32,489 nucleotides of DNA. Origin: a virus. This document shows positions 12,211 through 19,670 of the stretch, piece after piece. The stretch covers positions 1-32,489 of IMG/VR virus record IMGVR_UViG_3300020455_000057. One strand, written 5' to 3'. The number at the start of each line of letters is the position of its first letter. The stretch's first letter is position 1. A model generated the notes under the pieces. That model ran no database searches. It worked only from the letters and a program-made list of their open reading frames with translations, and was not told the DNA's origin. The position numbers were made by a program, and so were the translations under genes.

Positions 12211-12628
12211 AATCTTTCCGCATATAGCGTCCGAGAATGTTACTATTATAATATGCCGGAACTCCATTGTCAAGAGATTCGGATAAGACATTATTTAAAA
12301 ATAGTTGTTTTGTCTCTTCATAATTACAATCACCTTTGGTTTTATGAAGAGAAAGAATTTCTCTTCTAAAAAATACTTTATTGTTAATCTCTTTTATATC
12401 TTTTTTTAATTCAGGACAAGAACCATAATACTTTTTCCAATCAGATTCTTGTTTTACTTTTCGTTTCTTTCCTGGTGGTGTTCTGAACGACCAAAAATAC
12501 TTTCTCCCAATGTATTGTCGTCCATTGATGAGATTGGTAATACAGTAAACAAAACCAAAGTAATCCCCAACATCACTACTATCAAAAGTTCGTTCCATGT
12601 AAGTCCAAGGATTTTCATATGAATTCAT
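12173..12628 (-). CDS. GIY-YIG homing-type endonuclease, 151 aa
   Basis: The N-terminal domain shows GFVYCITNLINGRQYIGRKY with the GIY-like GFVY (residues 25-28) and YIG (39-41) spaced as in GIY-YIG nucleases. RKYFWSFRT supplies the following conserved Arg region. KKRKVKQESDWKKYYGSC and FFRREILSLHKTKG resemble Seg-type nucleases of T4-like phages, and YEETKQLFL may supply the metal Glu. It probably cuts DNA to spread itself. It is the first gene behind the terminator/promoter composite at 12677-12713. No intron or split gene is visible around it, so it is free-standing. Confidence 0.82.
   Translation of the reverse strand: MNSYENPWTYMERTFDSSDVGDYFGFVYCITNLINGRQYIGRKYFWSFRTPPGKKRKVKQESDWKKYYGSCPELKKDIKEINNKVFFRREILSLHKTKGDCNYEETKQLFLNNVLSESLDNGVPAYYNSNILGRYMRKDYGNFGKNSGDSS
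12245..12273 (-). promoter_or_regulatory. Perfect-consensus sigma-70 promoter inside the GIY-YIG gene
   Basis: TTGACA (12273-12268) and TATAAT (12250-12245) match consensus at all twelve bases with 17-bp spacing on the minus strand. It lies in the last third of the endonuclease gene and would start transcripts near 12238, 28 nt before the 67-aa gene. Confidence 0.82.
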
Positions 12629-12676
12629 TCATGTTGTTTAAGCGCTTACTATATATCCATCAACCTTAGCAAAGAT

Positions 12677-12705
12677 ATTCTAAACAAAAAAAGAGAGGGT
12701 GTCAA
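12677..12705 (-). promoter_or_regulatory. Sigma-70 promoter overlapping a terminator
   Basis: TTGACA (12705-12700) and TAGAAT (12682-12677) are 17 bp apart on the minus strand. The -35 box is in the loop and 3' arm of the terminator hairpin, and the terminator T-tract is the promoter spacer. It should drive the GIY-YIG gene at 12628. Confidence 0.8.
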
Positions 12706-12713
12706 GCCCTCTC
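12684..12713 (-). terminator. Rho-independent terminator after the 460-aa gene
   Basis: GAGAGGG/CCCTCTC forms a perfect 7-bp stem (12693-12699 with 12707-12713) around a 7-nt loop, followed on the minus strand by a run of seven T. It lies just after the stop of the 12736-14118 gene. Confidence 0.9.
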
Positions 12714-12735
12714 AAAGAATTATGTCAATTTTATA

Positions 12736-14118
12736 TCAGTCCTTTGGCATCTTTGCACCAGACTTATGACGGGTAGTGCCCGCAGAATCAACGTATGTTT
12801 CTCTTTCTTTTCTAGGAGACACATAACCGACTCCAGGAACTACACCGGTCTTTCCGGCAGCTCTGGCGGCATTTCTATCTGCTGCTCTCTGTGCTGCTCT
12901 CTTACGGTTGCGATCATAAGAACTCATTGCTTCATCAACCTCAACTTCTTCTTTCTTAGTTCCGATTCCTGCTTTAAACTCAGCATCTCTTCTTGTTTTT
13001 TGTTGAGCAGGAGTTAGGGAATAGTCGTGACCAAAGTCCCTTCCAGTTGCAGTAGTGCCTTCACGCTTTCTTTGTGCGGCAAGACGCTTTTCTCTTCTTG
13101 CTTGCATTGCTGCAAGTGAGTCTGCTTCCATGATTGCTTCAATCTCCTTATCAGAGAACTTACCAGTTGCCTTAAGTTCTTCATTCTTTGTTAAGGCGTC
13201 TGCTCTTCTTTTTGCTTTGTTGCCGGTTCCACTATTGAGACCAGTAAAGTTAGATTTTACTGGATTCTTAGCAACCTTTAGATTGGGAGGTGTTCCACCA
13301 TAACCATCAACATTAGCACGACCAATGTGCTTAATGTCTTTAACGTTTTGACCTTTACCTGACTTTGCTCTACCAGAATCAGTGGTGCGAGCATCAATCA
13401 TAGATTTCATTTTTGCTTTACCCTTTTCACTGGTGATTGCTTCATAAACATTCTCTGATTCTACAATTGCTTTAATCTCCTTCGCAGTAAAGAGACCGGT
13501 TGCCTTAAGTGCTTCAATCTCTTCACTCATACGATTGACAACCTTCTGTGCCTGACGTTTAATAAATCCTTTGATCCCACTCTTTGCTTTTTTCTTAGCA
13601 TCAGATGCTGCTGCCTTTGCCTTTTCTGGTGCTTTACTAACAGATAATGCTGCTTTACGTCCTGCTCTCCTTGCCTCATCTTTAGCAATTGATCCTGCAA
13701 TCTGAACACCTGCTTTAGCAGCTGATGCTTTCTTCTTAACACTATCAACAGCACCTTTAACAGCACCGACAGCACCTTTGAGAGCATCCCCTGCCTTTCT
13801 CTTAGCATATCTAACCTGACCTGCTCTTCTCTTCTGTCTTGCTGCCTTGTCAATACCACTTGCAGATTTCTTCGATGCTCTAACAGCACTGTCGTAATAT
13901 GAGTCACTTACTTCACAAAGTGTCTCATCAATATAAAGATCAGTTGCCTCATCGACAACTTCAATTGCTTCTTCTTCGGAGTATCCTTCTTCAATAAGTT
14001 CTTCAATCAGTTCATCACAAATTTCATGAACGAGTTCTTCTTCGATAATTTCTTCTACTTCATTAAATTCTTCACAAACTTTTCTGAAGTCGGCAAATTG
14101 TTTTTGAGACAAGGACAT
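12736..14118 (-). CDS. Large charged, probably head-associated protein, 460 aa
   Basis: The protein is strongly segmented. An acidic helical N-terminus (residues 15-75, many Glu/Asp) is followed by a Lys/Ala-rich, histone-like region (80-190) and a basic/polar rest. A motif is repeated: EALKATGLFTAKEIKAIVE (about 206-224) and ELKATGKFSDKEIEAIME (about 312-329). The repeats end in IVE or IME, and a VDEAMSS segment occurs near residue 400; such I/L-x-E sites resemble T4 prohead protease cleavage sites. A TATAAATA late promoter lies 28-35 nt upstream. I infer an internal head protein. Codon use and charge match the 490-aa protein at 20778. Confidence 0.75.
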   Translation of the reverse strand: MSLSQKQFADFRKVCEEFNEVEEIIEEELVHEICDELIEELIEEGYSEEEAIEVVDEATDLYIDETLCEVSDSYYDSAVRASKKSASGIDKAARQKRRAGQVRYAKRKAGDALKGAVGAVKGAVDSVKKKASAAKAGVQIAGSIAKDEARRAGRKAALSVSKAPEKAKAAASDAKKKAKSGIKGFIKRQAQKVVNRMSEEIEALKATGLFTAKEIKAIVESENVYEAITSEKGKAKMKSMIDARTTDSGRAKSGKGQNVKDIKHIGRANVDGYGGTPPNLKVAKNPVKSNFTGLNSGTGNKAKRRADALTKNEELKATGKFSDKEIEAIMEADSLAAMQARREKRLAAQRKREGTTATGRDFGHDYSLTPAQQKTRRDAEFKAGIGTKKEEVEVDEAMSSYDRNRKRAAQRAADRNAARAAGKTGVVPGVGYVSPRKERETYVDSAGTTRHKSGAKMPKD

Positions 14119-14145
14119 TTTTCTTATTCTGTATCCATATATGGA

Positions 14146-14153
14146 TATTTATA
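14146..14153 (-). promoter_or_regulatory. T4-type late promoter (TATAAATA)
   Basis: Exact minus-strand TATAAATA, 28 nt before the ATG of the 460-aa gene. A perfect 16-bp palindrome (14132-14147, TATCCATATATGGATA) overlaps its 3' end and would sit at the transcript start. Confidence 0.8.
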
Positions 14154-14176
14154 AAAAAAGAGGGACTACTCGTCCC
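14152..14176 (-). terminator. Rho-independent terminator after the nrd operon
   Basis: GGGAC/GTCCC (14162-14166 with 14172-14176) forms a 5-bp stem with a 5-nt loop, followed on the minus strand by TCTTTTTTTAT. It overlaps the end of the 42-aa gene and lies just upstream of the late promoter. Confidence 0.78.
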
Positions 14177-14294
14177 CCTTGTATGCTTGATATCCATCAT
14201 ATTCACCAAACATATGTGAATCAGATAGTGCTGCTTCTTTATATGCTCTTATACTATCATAAACTAAATCCTGCGAAGGTGTCTCCTTTGACAT
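14166..14294 (-). CDS. Small protein after nrdB, 42 aa
   Basis: The frame is longer (to 14417), but only the part from the ATG at 14294 (MSKETPSQDLVYDSIRAY) looks protein-like; the rest is a shadow of nrdB. The C-terminus is HMFGEYDGYQAYKGDE. A GGAGG lies 11 nt upstream, a rather long spacing. It overlaps the nrdB 3' end by 38 bp. No known domain. Possibly a small accessory protein of the reductase operon. Confidence 0.55.
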   Translation of the reverse strand: MSKETPSQDLVYDSIRAYKEAALSDSHMFGEYDGYQAYKGDE

Positions 14295-15387
14295 CTTGCT
14301 TGATTCCTCCGACGATATAAGATTCGACTTCGGTTTCTTGCGGAGCAACTTGAAGACCTTTTGAAGATATCCAGTGCTCTGTCCAAGGAAGTGGATTGTT
14401 TTTTGCGGCAATGTCATAGATCGGTTTTAATCCAATTGTCTTCATTCGACGGTTGGCAATCCATTCAACATATTGCTGCAGTAGTTTATCATTTAAACCA
14501 ATCATAGAACCATCTTTAAACAAATATTCTGCCCAAAGTTTTTCTTGATTTACTGCATTTTCAAATGCGCGAATTAACCAAGGTTCTTCTTCCTTGGCAA
14601 TCTTTTGCATATCTGGATCGTCACCGTTTCTCCACTTATTTAGAATATTCTGAGTAATTACCAGGTGCTGATTTTCATCTCTTGCAATCAAAGAGATGAT
14701 TTTTGCACTTCCTTCCATAAGTTTGAGTTCGCCAAACGCAAAACTACAAGCGAAACTGACATAAAAGCGAATACCTTCAAGAATATTAACGTTTGCAACT
14801 GCTCTATAGAGTTTACGTTTGAGTTCATATCTTGAATCGACTGCATAGGGTACTTCCTGTAAAGCGTACTGCCAATCACTGGTGCTATCATAATGATGTG
14901 CCGAATTGATAAAATCATCATATGCCTCAGTTACACTGGTGGCACGTTCAAGAATTCTATCGTCTGTTAAAATAGTATCAAATACTTCTGAAGGATCTGC
15001 ATAAACATTTTTAATCAGATATGTGTATGAACGACTATGGATCATCTCCATAAATCCCCACACTTCCATACATGCTTCTAGTTCAGGTAATGAACAGTAA
15101 GGGATAAAAGCCATCCCAGGACCACGCCCTTGTACAGAATCCAGCATGATCTGATACTTAAGATTGCTGGTAAAAATATGTTTTTGTTCTGGACGTAATG
15201 TCTGATAATCTGCACGATCTTTTTGCAATGAGACTTCTTCTGGTCTCCAGAAGTATCCAAGTTGTTGAGTAGTCAGTTTATCAAAAACCGGATACTTATA
15301 AGAGTCATACCTCTGAACACCCAGAGGTTTTCCAAAGAACATTGGTTGTGTTTTTCTATCAACTTGTTCAGGATTAAAAACGGTCAT
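14257..15387 (-). CDS. nrdB: Ribonucleotide reductase, class Ia small subunit
   Basis: Holds the di-iron site and tyrosyl radical for dNTP synthesis. The start at 15387 (376 aa) gives the family-like MTVFNPEQVDRKTQPMFFG; a GTG frame extends to 15447 but overlaps nrdA. Iron ligands are in LEACMEVWGFMEMIHSRSY (Glu, Glu, His) and in KIISLIARDENQHL. The radical tyrosine is in HSRSYTYLIKN. It is downstream of nrdA, as usual. The ATG lies in an 8-bp hairpin (15379-15400), and there is no clear Shine-Dalgarno, so its translation may be controlled. Confidence 0.95.
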   Translation of the reverse strand: MTVFNPEQVDRKTQPMFFGKPLGVQRYDSYKYPVFDKLTTQQLGYFWRPEEVSLQKDRADYQTLRPEQKHIFTSNLKYQIMLDSVQGRGPGMAFIPYCSLPELEACMEVWGFMEMIHSRSYTYLIKNVYADPSEVFDTILTDDRILERATSVTEAYDDFINSAHHYDSTSDWQYALQEVPYAVDSRYELKRKLYRAVANVNILEGIRFYVSFACSFAFGELKLMEGSAKIISLIARDENQHLVITQNILNKWRNGDDPDMQKIAKEEEPWLIRAFENAVNQEKLWAEYLFKDGSMIGLNDKLLQQYVEWIANRRMKTIGLKPIYDIAAKNNPLPWTEHWISSKGLQVAPQETEVESYIVGGIKQDVKGDTFAGFSL

Positions 15388-15400
15388 TTGAGTGACCGTT
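15379..15400 (-). promoter_or_regulatory. Hairpin at the nrdA/nrdB junction covering the nrdB start
   Basis: AACGGTCA and TGACCGTT form a perfect 8-bp stem with a 6-nt loop, followed on the minus strand by TTT. The nrdB ATG begins at the loop edge and runs into the stem. It could be an attenuator between nrdA and nrdB or a translation-control element. Confidence 0.65.
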
Positions 15401-15427
15401 GTATTTTTGTTGTCCACAGAATCTGAT

Positions 15428-17725
15428 TTAAATTTTACAAGACTCACAGTCTTCCTCCTCGGCGGTTTCTAATTGATTGATTAAACTTTCTAATTCGGAT
15501 TTTTGTTCTTCAAGTTCATCATTTTTATTATCATATGTATTTTGATAGTAAGAAGTCTTCCATCCATACTTATAGGTTTTAAGTAAGTCCTGTGCCATCA
15601 CAGAAACAGGAACTTCATTATTTTCATATTGTTGTGGATTATAACTCCAGTTGCCAGAAATTGCCTGATCAAAGAATTTTTGCATCACAGCAACAATATT
15701 AATATAACCATTATTGGACTCCATATCCCAAAGAAGCGTATAATTGTTTTTAAGAGTTGTGTATTGTGGAACAACTTGTTTAAGGGTTCCCTTTTTACTC
15801 TTTTTAGTGGACAAGTACGCTCTAGGTGGTTCGATTCCATTTGTGGCATTTGACACAACAGAACTGCTCTCTGAAGGCATTTGTGCCGACAGTGTTGAGT
15901 TCCGTACTCCATATTGAATGATGTCGTTCCGAAGACTCTCCCAATCATAGTTAAGCTCATTCGGGACTATTTCATCTACATCACTCTTATATGTATCAAT
16001 GGGAAGAATTCCACTTCCATACTTTGTTCTATGACTGTATTCACAGGCACCTTTTTCTTTGGCAAGATCTATTGTAGCACGAATAAGATAATATTGGAAT
16101 GCTTCTGTAAGATCATGAACCAGTTTCCATGCCTCAGGATTGTCATAAGACAATCCATTCTTGGCAAGATAATGTGCTAGTCCAATGTAACCGATACCAA
16201 GGGATCTCCTTGCCTTTGTGGCAATTTCTGCTGCTCTGATGGGGTATCCTTGAAAATCAATAAGTTCATCAAGACCCCTAACAGCAAGATCACAGAGGCT
16301 TTCAAGATCCTCATTGCCCCTAATTTTACCAATATTAATAGCAGAAAGGATACAGAGAGCAATTTCTCCAGATTCATCGTCAATGTGGTTCAGTGGTTTA
16401 GTTGGAAGAGTGATCTCCTGACACAAATTACTCATCTCAACTTTATCATGGAAAGATGAATGACTATTGCAGTGATCAATATTCATGATATACAGTCTAC
16501 CAGTTTCTGCTCTTTCTTTCAAGATGTTTAGAAAAAGTTCTTGTGCTCCAATAGTTTTTCTTGGAGTAAACTCATCTGATTCATAACGTACATAGAGATC
16601 GTCAAATAAATCAGTACCAAAAGCATCATTGAGACCTGGTACGTCATGCGGTGAGAAGAGGCTAATCTCTCTATTCTGGATAAAACGTTCGTAGAAAAGT
16701 TTTGAAATCTGAATTGAGTAATCAAGTTTTCTGACACGATTATCTTCAGTTCCTTTGTTATTCTTCAGGACGATGATGTCTTCGATTTCTTGGTGCCAGA
16801 TTGGGAAGTGGACAGTTGCTGAGCCACCTCGTATTCCATTTTGTGTACAACACCGGACAGTAGATTCAAACTTTTTAAGGAAAGGAACAACACCTGTGTG
16901 TTGAACTTCTCCACCTCTGATTTTACTGTTGACGCCACGGATTCTGCCTGCGTTGATACCGATTCCCGCCCTTTGTGCAACATACCTGCCGATAGCCATA
17001 TCAGAACTAAAGATGCTATCGAGGGAGTCATCAACATCAACAAGAACACAGCTAGCATATTGTCGAAGTGGAGTTCGCACTCCTGCCATGATAGGTGTGG
17101 GAATGTTGATTTTGTGTTTGGAGATTGCGTCGTAGTATCTTTTGACATAATCCAATCTTGTCTCTTTAGGATATTTGGAGAATATGGTTGCAGCAATCAG
17201 CAGATACATAAACTGCGGAGTTTCATAAAGTTCTCCGGTACTCCTATCTTGTACAAGATATTTATCTACGACTTGCCGTAATCCGGCATACGTAAACAAG
17301 AAGTCACGATCATGATCGATAAAAGATTGAAGTTTATCGAATTCGTCTTTATCATACAGATTTATAATCTCTGCATCATATATACCTCTTCCGATACAAT
17401 CATCGACATGACTTTTGAGTGTCGGTGCCTGGTGCATACGTCCAAACAATTGCTTACGCAACGAAAATAAAAGAAGACGTGCAGCTACAAATTGATAATT
17501 AGGATGCTCAAGATCAATGAGATCGGAAGCAGAACGAATTAAAATTTGTTGAATTTCTGCGGTAGAAACACCATCATAAAATTGAATGCCAGATTGAATT
17601 TCAACCTGACTTGCAGAAACTCCGGCAAGATCCTTACATGCCTCATCCACCATTTTATGGAGTTTATTCAAATCAAGAGGTTCTGTTGTTCCGTTTCTCT
17701 TGACTACTTTTGTACCGTTACTCAT
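15428..17725 (-). CDS. nrdA: Ribonucleotide reductase, class Ia large subunit
   Basis: Reduces ribonucleoside diphosphates. The start at 17725 (765 aa) overlaps the primase stop as ATGA; an in-frame ATG at 17737 is further upstream. An N-terminal ATP-cone-like segment (VVKRNGTTEPLD) is present. The active-site pattern is visible: ASCVLVDVDDSLDS (Cys about 226), SNLCQEI (Cys and Glu about 435 and 437) and ALCILSAINIG (Cys about 458). A C-terminal CESCKI pair serves thioredoxin-type re-reduction. Length is close to the E. coli protein (761). It forms a transcript with primase and nrdB from the promoter at 18719-18747. Confidence 0.96.
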   Translation of the reverse strand: MSNGTKVVKRNGTTEPLDLNKLHKMVDEACKDLAGVSASQVEIQSGIQFYDGVSTAEIQQILIRSASDLIDLEHPNYQFVAARLLLFSLRKQLFGRMHQAPTLKSHVDDCIGRGIYDAEIINLYDKDEFDKLQSFIDHDRDFLFTYAGLRQVVDKYLVQDRSTGELYETPQFMYLLIAATIFSKYPKETRLDYVKRYYDAISKHKINIPTPIMAGVRTPLRQYASCVLVDVDDSLDSIFSSDMAIGRYVAQRAGIGINAGRIRGVNSKIRGGEVQHTGVVPFLKKFESTVRCCTQNGIRGGSATVHFPIWHQEIEDIIVLKNNKGTEDNRVRKLDYSIQISKLFYERFIQNREISLFSPHDVPGLNDAFGTDLFDDLYVRYESDEFTPRKTIGAQELFLNILKERAETGRLYIMNIDHCNSHSSFHDKVEMSNLCQEITLPTKPLNHIDDESGEIALCILSAINIGKIRGNEDLESLCDLAVRGLDELIDFQGYPIRAAEIATKARRSLGIGYIGLAHYLAKNGLSYDNPEAWKLVHDLTEAFQYYLIRATIDLAKEKGACEYSHRTKYGSGILPIDTYKSDVDEIVPNELNYDWESLRNDIIQYGVRNSTLSAQMPSESSSVVSNATNGIEPPRAYLSTKKSKKGTLKQVVPQYTTLKNNYTLLWDMESNNGYINIVAVMQKFFDQAISGNWSYNPQQYENNEVPVSVMAQDLLKTYKYGWKTSYYQNTYDNKNDELEEQKSELESLINQLETAEEEDCESCKI

Positions 17726-18693
17726 ATTTTTTTCCAATTGTTGAATTTGATTTTTGCTTCTAGACCACTATATGTGTTTGATTCTAACATAGACATAACG
17801 TCATGTCCAGCAAGAACCATGTCGTTAATATCTTTTTCTCCTATATTTGATGGCCAAATAATTACGGAGTCGCCACTATCGATTGTTCTATTAATTCGTT
17901 GGACAATTTCCTTGTTTCGAGGTTCGTTGTCGTAAACCCAAACAGGATTGCTAATACCCCAATCGTGGACATCAGCATCAGCTCCGCACATAGCAATCGA
18001 GTTGCGTATAAATGTTGAGTCGAAAGGACCTTCTGTGATATAGACGACTGAGGTCTTATCAATTTTTTCGATTCCATATGCTTTTGCTGCCTCTTCCTGA
18101 ATCATAATGGTGATATATTTATTAGGAGATTTATCTAGTGCTCTCCCCTGAAATCCTATTAAATTTTTTGTCTCATCATACATGGGTATAATGATTCTTG
18201 GTTCGTCTCTGCCTACATTATCGAATGTTTTTTTCTGTGTATTTGTCCATGATTTAAATCTGTCTGCATAGTAAAACTTATCAGGATCAATTTTTCTGTT
18301 CTCAAGATATTGTCTGGCAACGGAATTTGAAGATGCCTTAGGAAGATTGATTGATTTTTTAAATACTGGTTTTTTAAATACCAACTTTGGTTCTTCAACA
18401 ACAAAGTTTTTACCCGTATGCCCCTCTTTAAACTTCTCCATTGTATACTGCTTATGCAGTGTGCCATCAAGAGTCTTAATAAAATTATTTAATGACATGC
18501 TGGCACCACAGTTATGGCACTTAAAGTTAGTGTTATTCTTGACCTGGTAGAGATACCCCCGTGTCTTATTTTTGTTTTTCTGCGAATCCCCACAGACGGG
18601 GCAACGAAAGTTGTAAAGATTGTTTTTTACTTTCTTAAATTTTTGCAGACGAGAAGAAATCAGACCAATATACTTGGAGTCAACCAAATCCAT
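17722..18693 (-). CDS. gp61: DNA primase (T4 gp61 type)
   Basis: Makes RNA primers for lagging-strand synthesis with helicase gp41. A zinc-binding module is visible at C31, C34, C59 and C62 (CPVC and CHNC). The Toprim catalytic segments are YITEGPFDSTF and VWVYDNEPRN. At 323 aa it is close to T4 gp61 (342 aa). It is followed by nrdA with an ATGA overlap, so primer and dNTP supply share one transcript. The promoter lies in the end of the upstream coiled-coil gene. Confidence 0.93.
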   Translation of the reverse strand: MDLVDSKYIGLISSRLQKFKKVKNNLYNFRCPVCGDSQKNKNKTRGYLYQVKNNTNFKCHNCGASMSLNNFIKTLDGTLHKQYTMEKFKEGHTGKNFVVEEPKLVFKKPVFKKSINLPKASSNSVARQYLENRKIDPDKFYYADRFKSWTNTQKKTFDNVGRDEPRIIIPMYDETKNLIGFQGRALDKSPNKYITIMIQEEAAKAYGIEKIDKTSVVYITEGPFDSTFIRNSIAMCGADADVHDWGISNPVWVYDNEPRNKEIVQRINRTIDSGDSVIIWPSNIGEKDINDMVLAGHDVMSMLESNTYSGLEAKIKFNNWKKI

Positions 18694-18705
18694 TACAAAA
18701 GACTT

Positions 18706-19107
18706 CTACTGTCTCTCTATTATAACCTGCTGTGCCTGTGGAGTCAAGAAGTTTTGTAGCAGTTTTTGACCTGGCATACTAACTATGAATGATATTACAA
18801 TTAGAGAACCGGCAATAGTCCACATCTTCTTTTCCATAACACGAAGACGTTCATCAATTTTTCTTATATCTCTCTCACATCCTCCCTTTATCTCATCTGC
18901 TCTTCTATTAACTTCACGATGAACACTTTCTACTTTCTCAAATAGAACTGCATCAATTCTATCTTGTTTCTCTAATTTTTCATTATGAACAGCAAGTAGT
19001 TGTCCCATCTTCACAGAGTTATCTTGTAAAGACTCAACTACACGTTCTAGTCTTTCCAATATTGCCGAATTAACATTATTATTAATATTGACGTTATCGT
19101 TATCCAT
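18706..19107 (-). CDS. Coiled-coil protein with one C-terminal membrane span, 133 aa
   Basis: Asn-rich start (NDNVNINNNVN), then a long helical region (about 15-95) with heptad-like ILERLERVVESLQ and DIRKIDERLRVMEKK. One span at about residues 96-112 (MWTIAGSLIVISFIVSM) and a short polar tail follow. The shape resembles XhlA-type or other helper proteins of phage lysis and membrane systems, but I see no diagnostic motif. It overlaps the 63-aa gene by 8 bp. The last codons contain the promoter for primase. Confidence 0.75.
   Translation of the reverse strand: MDNDNVNINNNVNSAILERLERVVESLQDNSVKMGQLLAVHNEKLEKQDRIDAVLFEKVESVHREVNRRADEIKGGCERDIRKIDERLRVMEKKMWTIAGSLIVISFIVSMPGQKLLQNFLTPQAQQVIIERQ
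18719..18747 (-). promoter_or_regulatory. Sigma-70 promoter for the gp61-nrdA-nrdB transcript
   Basis: TTGACT (18747-18742) and TATAAT (18724-18719) are 17 bp apart on the minus strand, 26 nt before the primase ATG. It sits in the 3' end of the coiled-coil gene. Confidence 0.83.
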
Positions 19108-19291
19108 TTTTTAAATCCTGTATCCACATTCTTCTTGATCCATACCTTCCTACAGGAGTTTGTTTTCTTTTTTTCTTCACAGGAGGTTCATCAGGTGGTA
19201 GTCCTGCAATTGCTCCACCACTAGCATTATTTGTTGGGATTCCTTCTTCATTAAGATTTCTAATAATATTTAAGATTTTATCTATATTCAT
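19100..19291 (-). CDS. Small basic protein, 63 aa
   Basis: The start at 19291 (MNIDKILNIIRNLNEEG) overlaps the upstream stop as TGATG. The middle is Ala/Gly-rich (NNASGGAIAGLP), then PPDEPPVKKKRKQTPVG and an aromatic/basic end. The KKKRK stretch suggests nucleic-acid or polyanion binding. Similar short proteins occur in T4-like cyanophages, with unknown role. Confidence 0.72.
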   Translation of the reverse strand: MNIDKILNIIRNLNEEGIPTNNASGGAIAGLPPDEPPVKKKRKQTPVGRYGSRRMWIQDLKNG

Positions 19292-19662
19292 CAGAGTGCT
19301 CTTAATTGTGCTAAACAATAATAATCTTCTTCAATATCAGATATTTTTGTTTTAGGGTATTCTGGTATTCTATCCAAAAATAATAAAAAACTTTTTATGT
19401 ATGGCCACAATTCATGCTCTAAATTATAGAACAACAGAGGAACTGCCGCATCACTAAAGACATTGAATAAAACTGTCAGATGATTTAATATGAGATGTGT
19501 TTTAAGTTCCCCAGAATTTTTATATCTTTTCAATAACCTTTTGATGTATTTGATACGTTTTAAATCGTCCTCAAAATCATCCTTAGTTATTGCCTGGGGA
19601 TTATCGTAAAATTTTATAGCAAAGAGTAAATAATTACCCTCGTTCAATTCATCAAATCTCAT
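19291..19662 (-). CDS. Conserved helical protein, 123 aa
   Basis: All-helical appearance: MRFDELNEGNYLLFAIK, DDLKRIKYIKRLLKRYKNS, LKTHLILNHLTVLFNVF and the end DIEEDYYCLAQLRAL. The patch FSDAAVPLLFYNLEHELWPYI is hydrophobic but has no long span. Similar proteins are widespread in T4-like cyanophages and beyond, and their role is not known to me. It lies between a late-promoted gene and the 63-aa gene. Confidence 0.78.
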   Translation of the reverse strand: MRFDELNEGNYLLFAIKFYDNPQAITKDDFEDDLKRIKYIKRLLKRYKNSGELKTHLILNHLTVLFNVFSDAAVPLLFYNLEHELWPYIKSFLLFLDRIPEYPKTKISDIEEDYYCLAQLRAL

Positions 19663-19670
19663 ATCACATA

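Noticed and set aside
13527-13907. Minus-strand ORF of 126 codons in another frame
   Set aside because: Inside the Lys/Ala-rich part of the 460-aa gene; a frame shadow rich in Leu, Arg and Gln.
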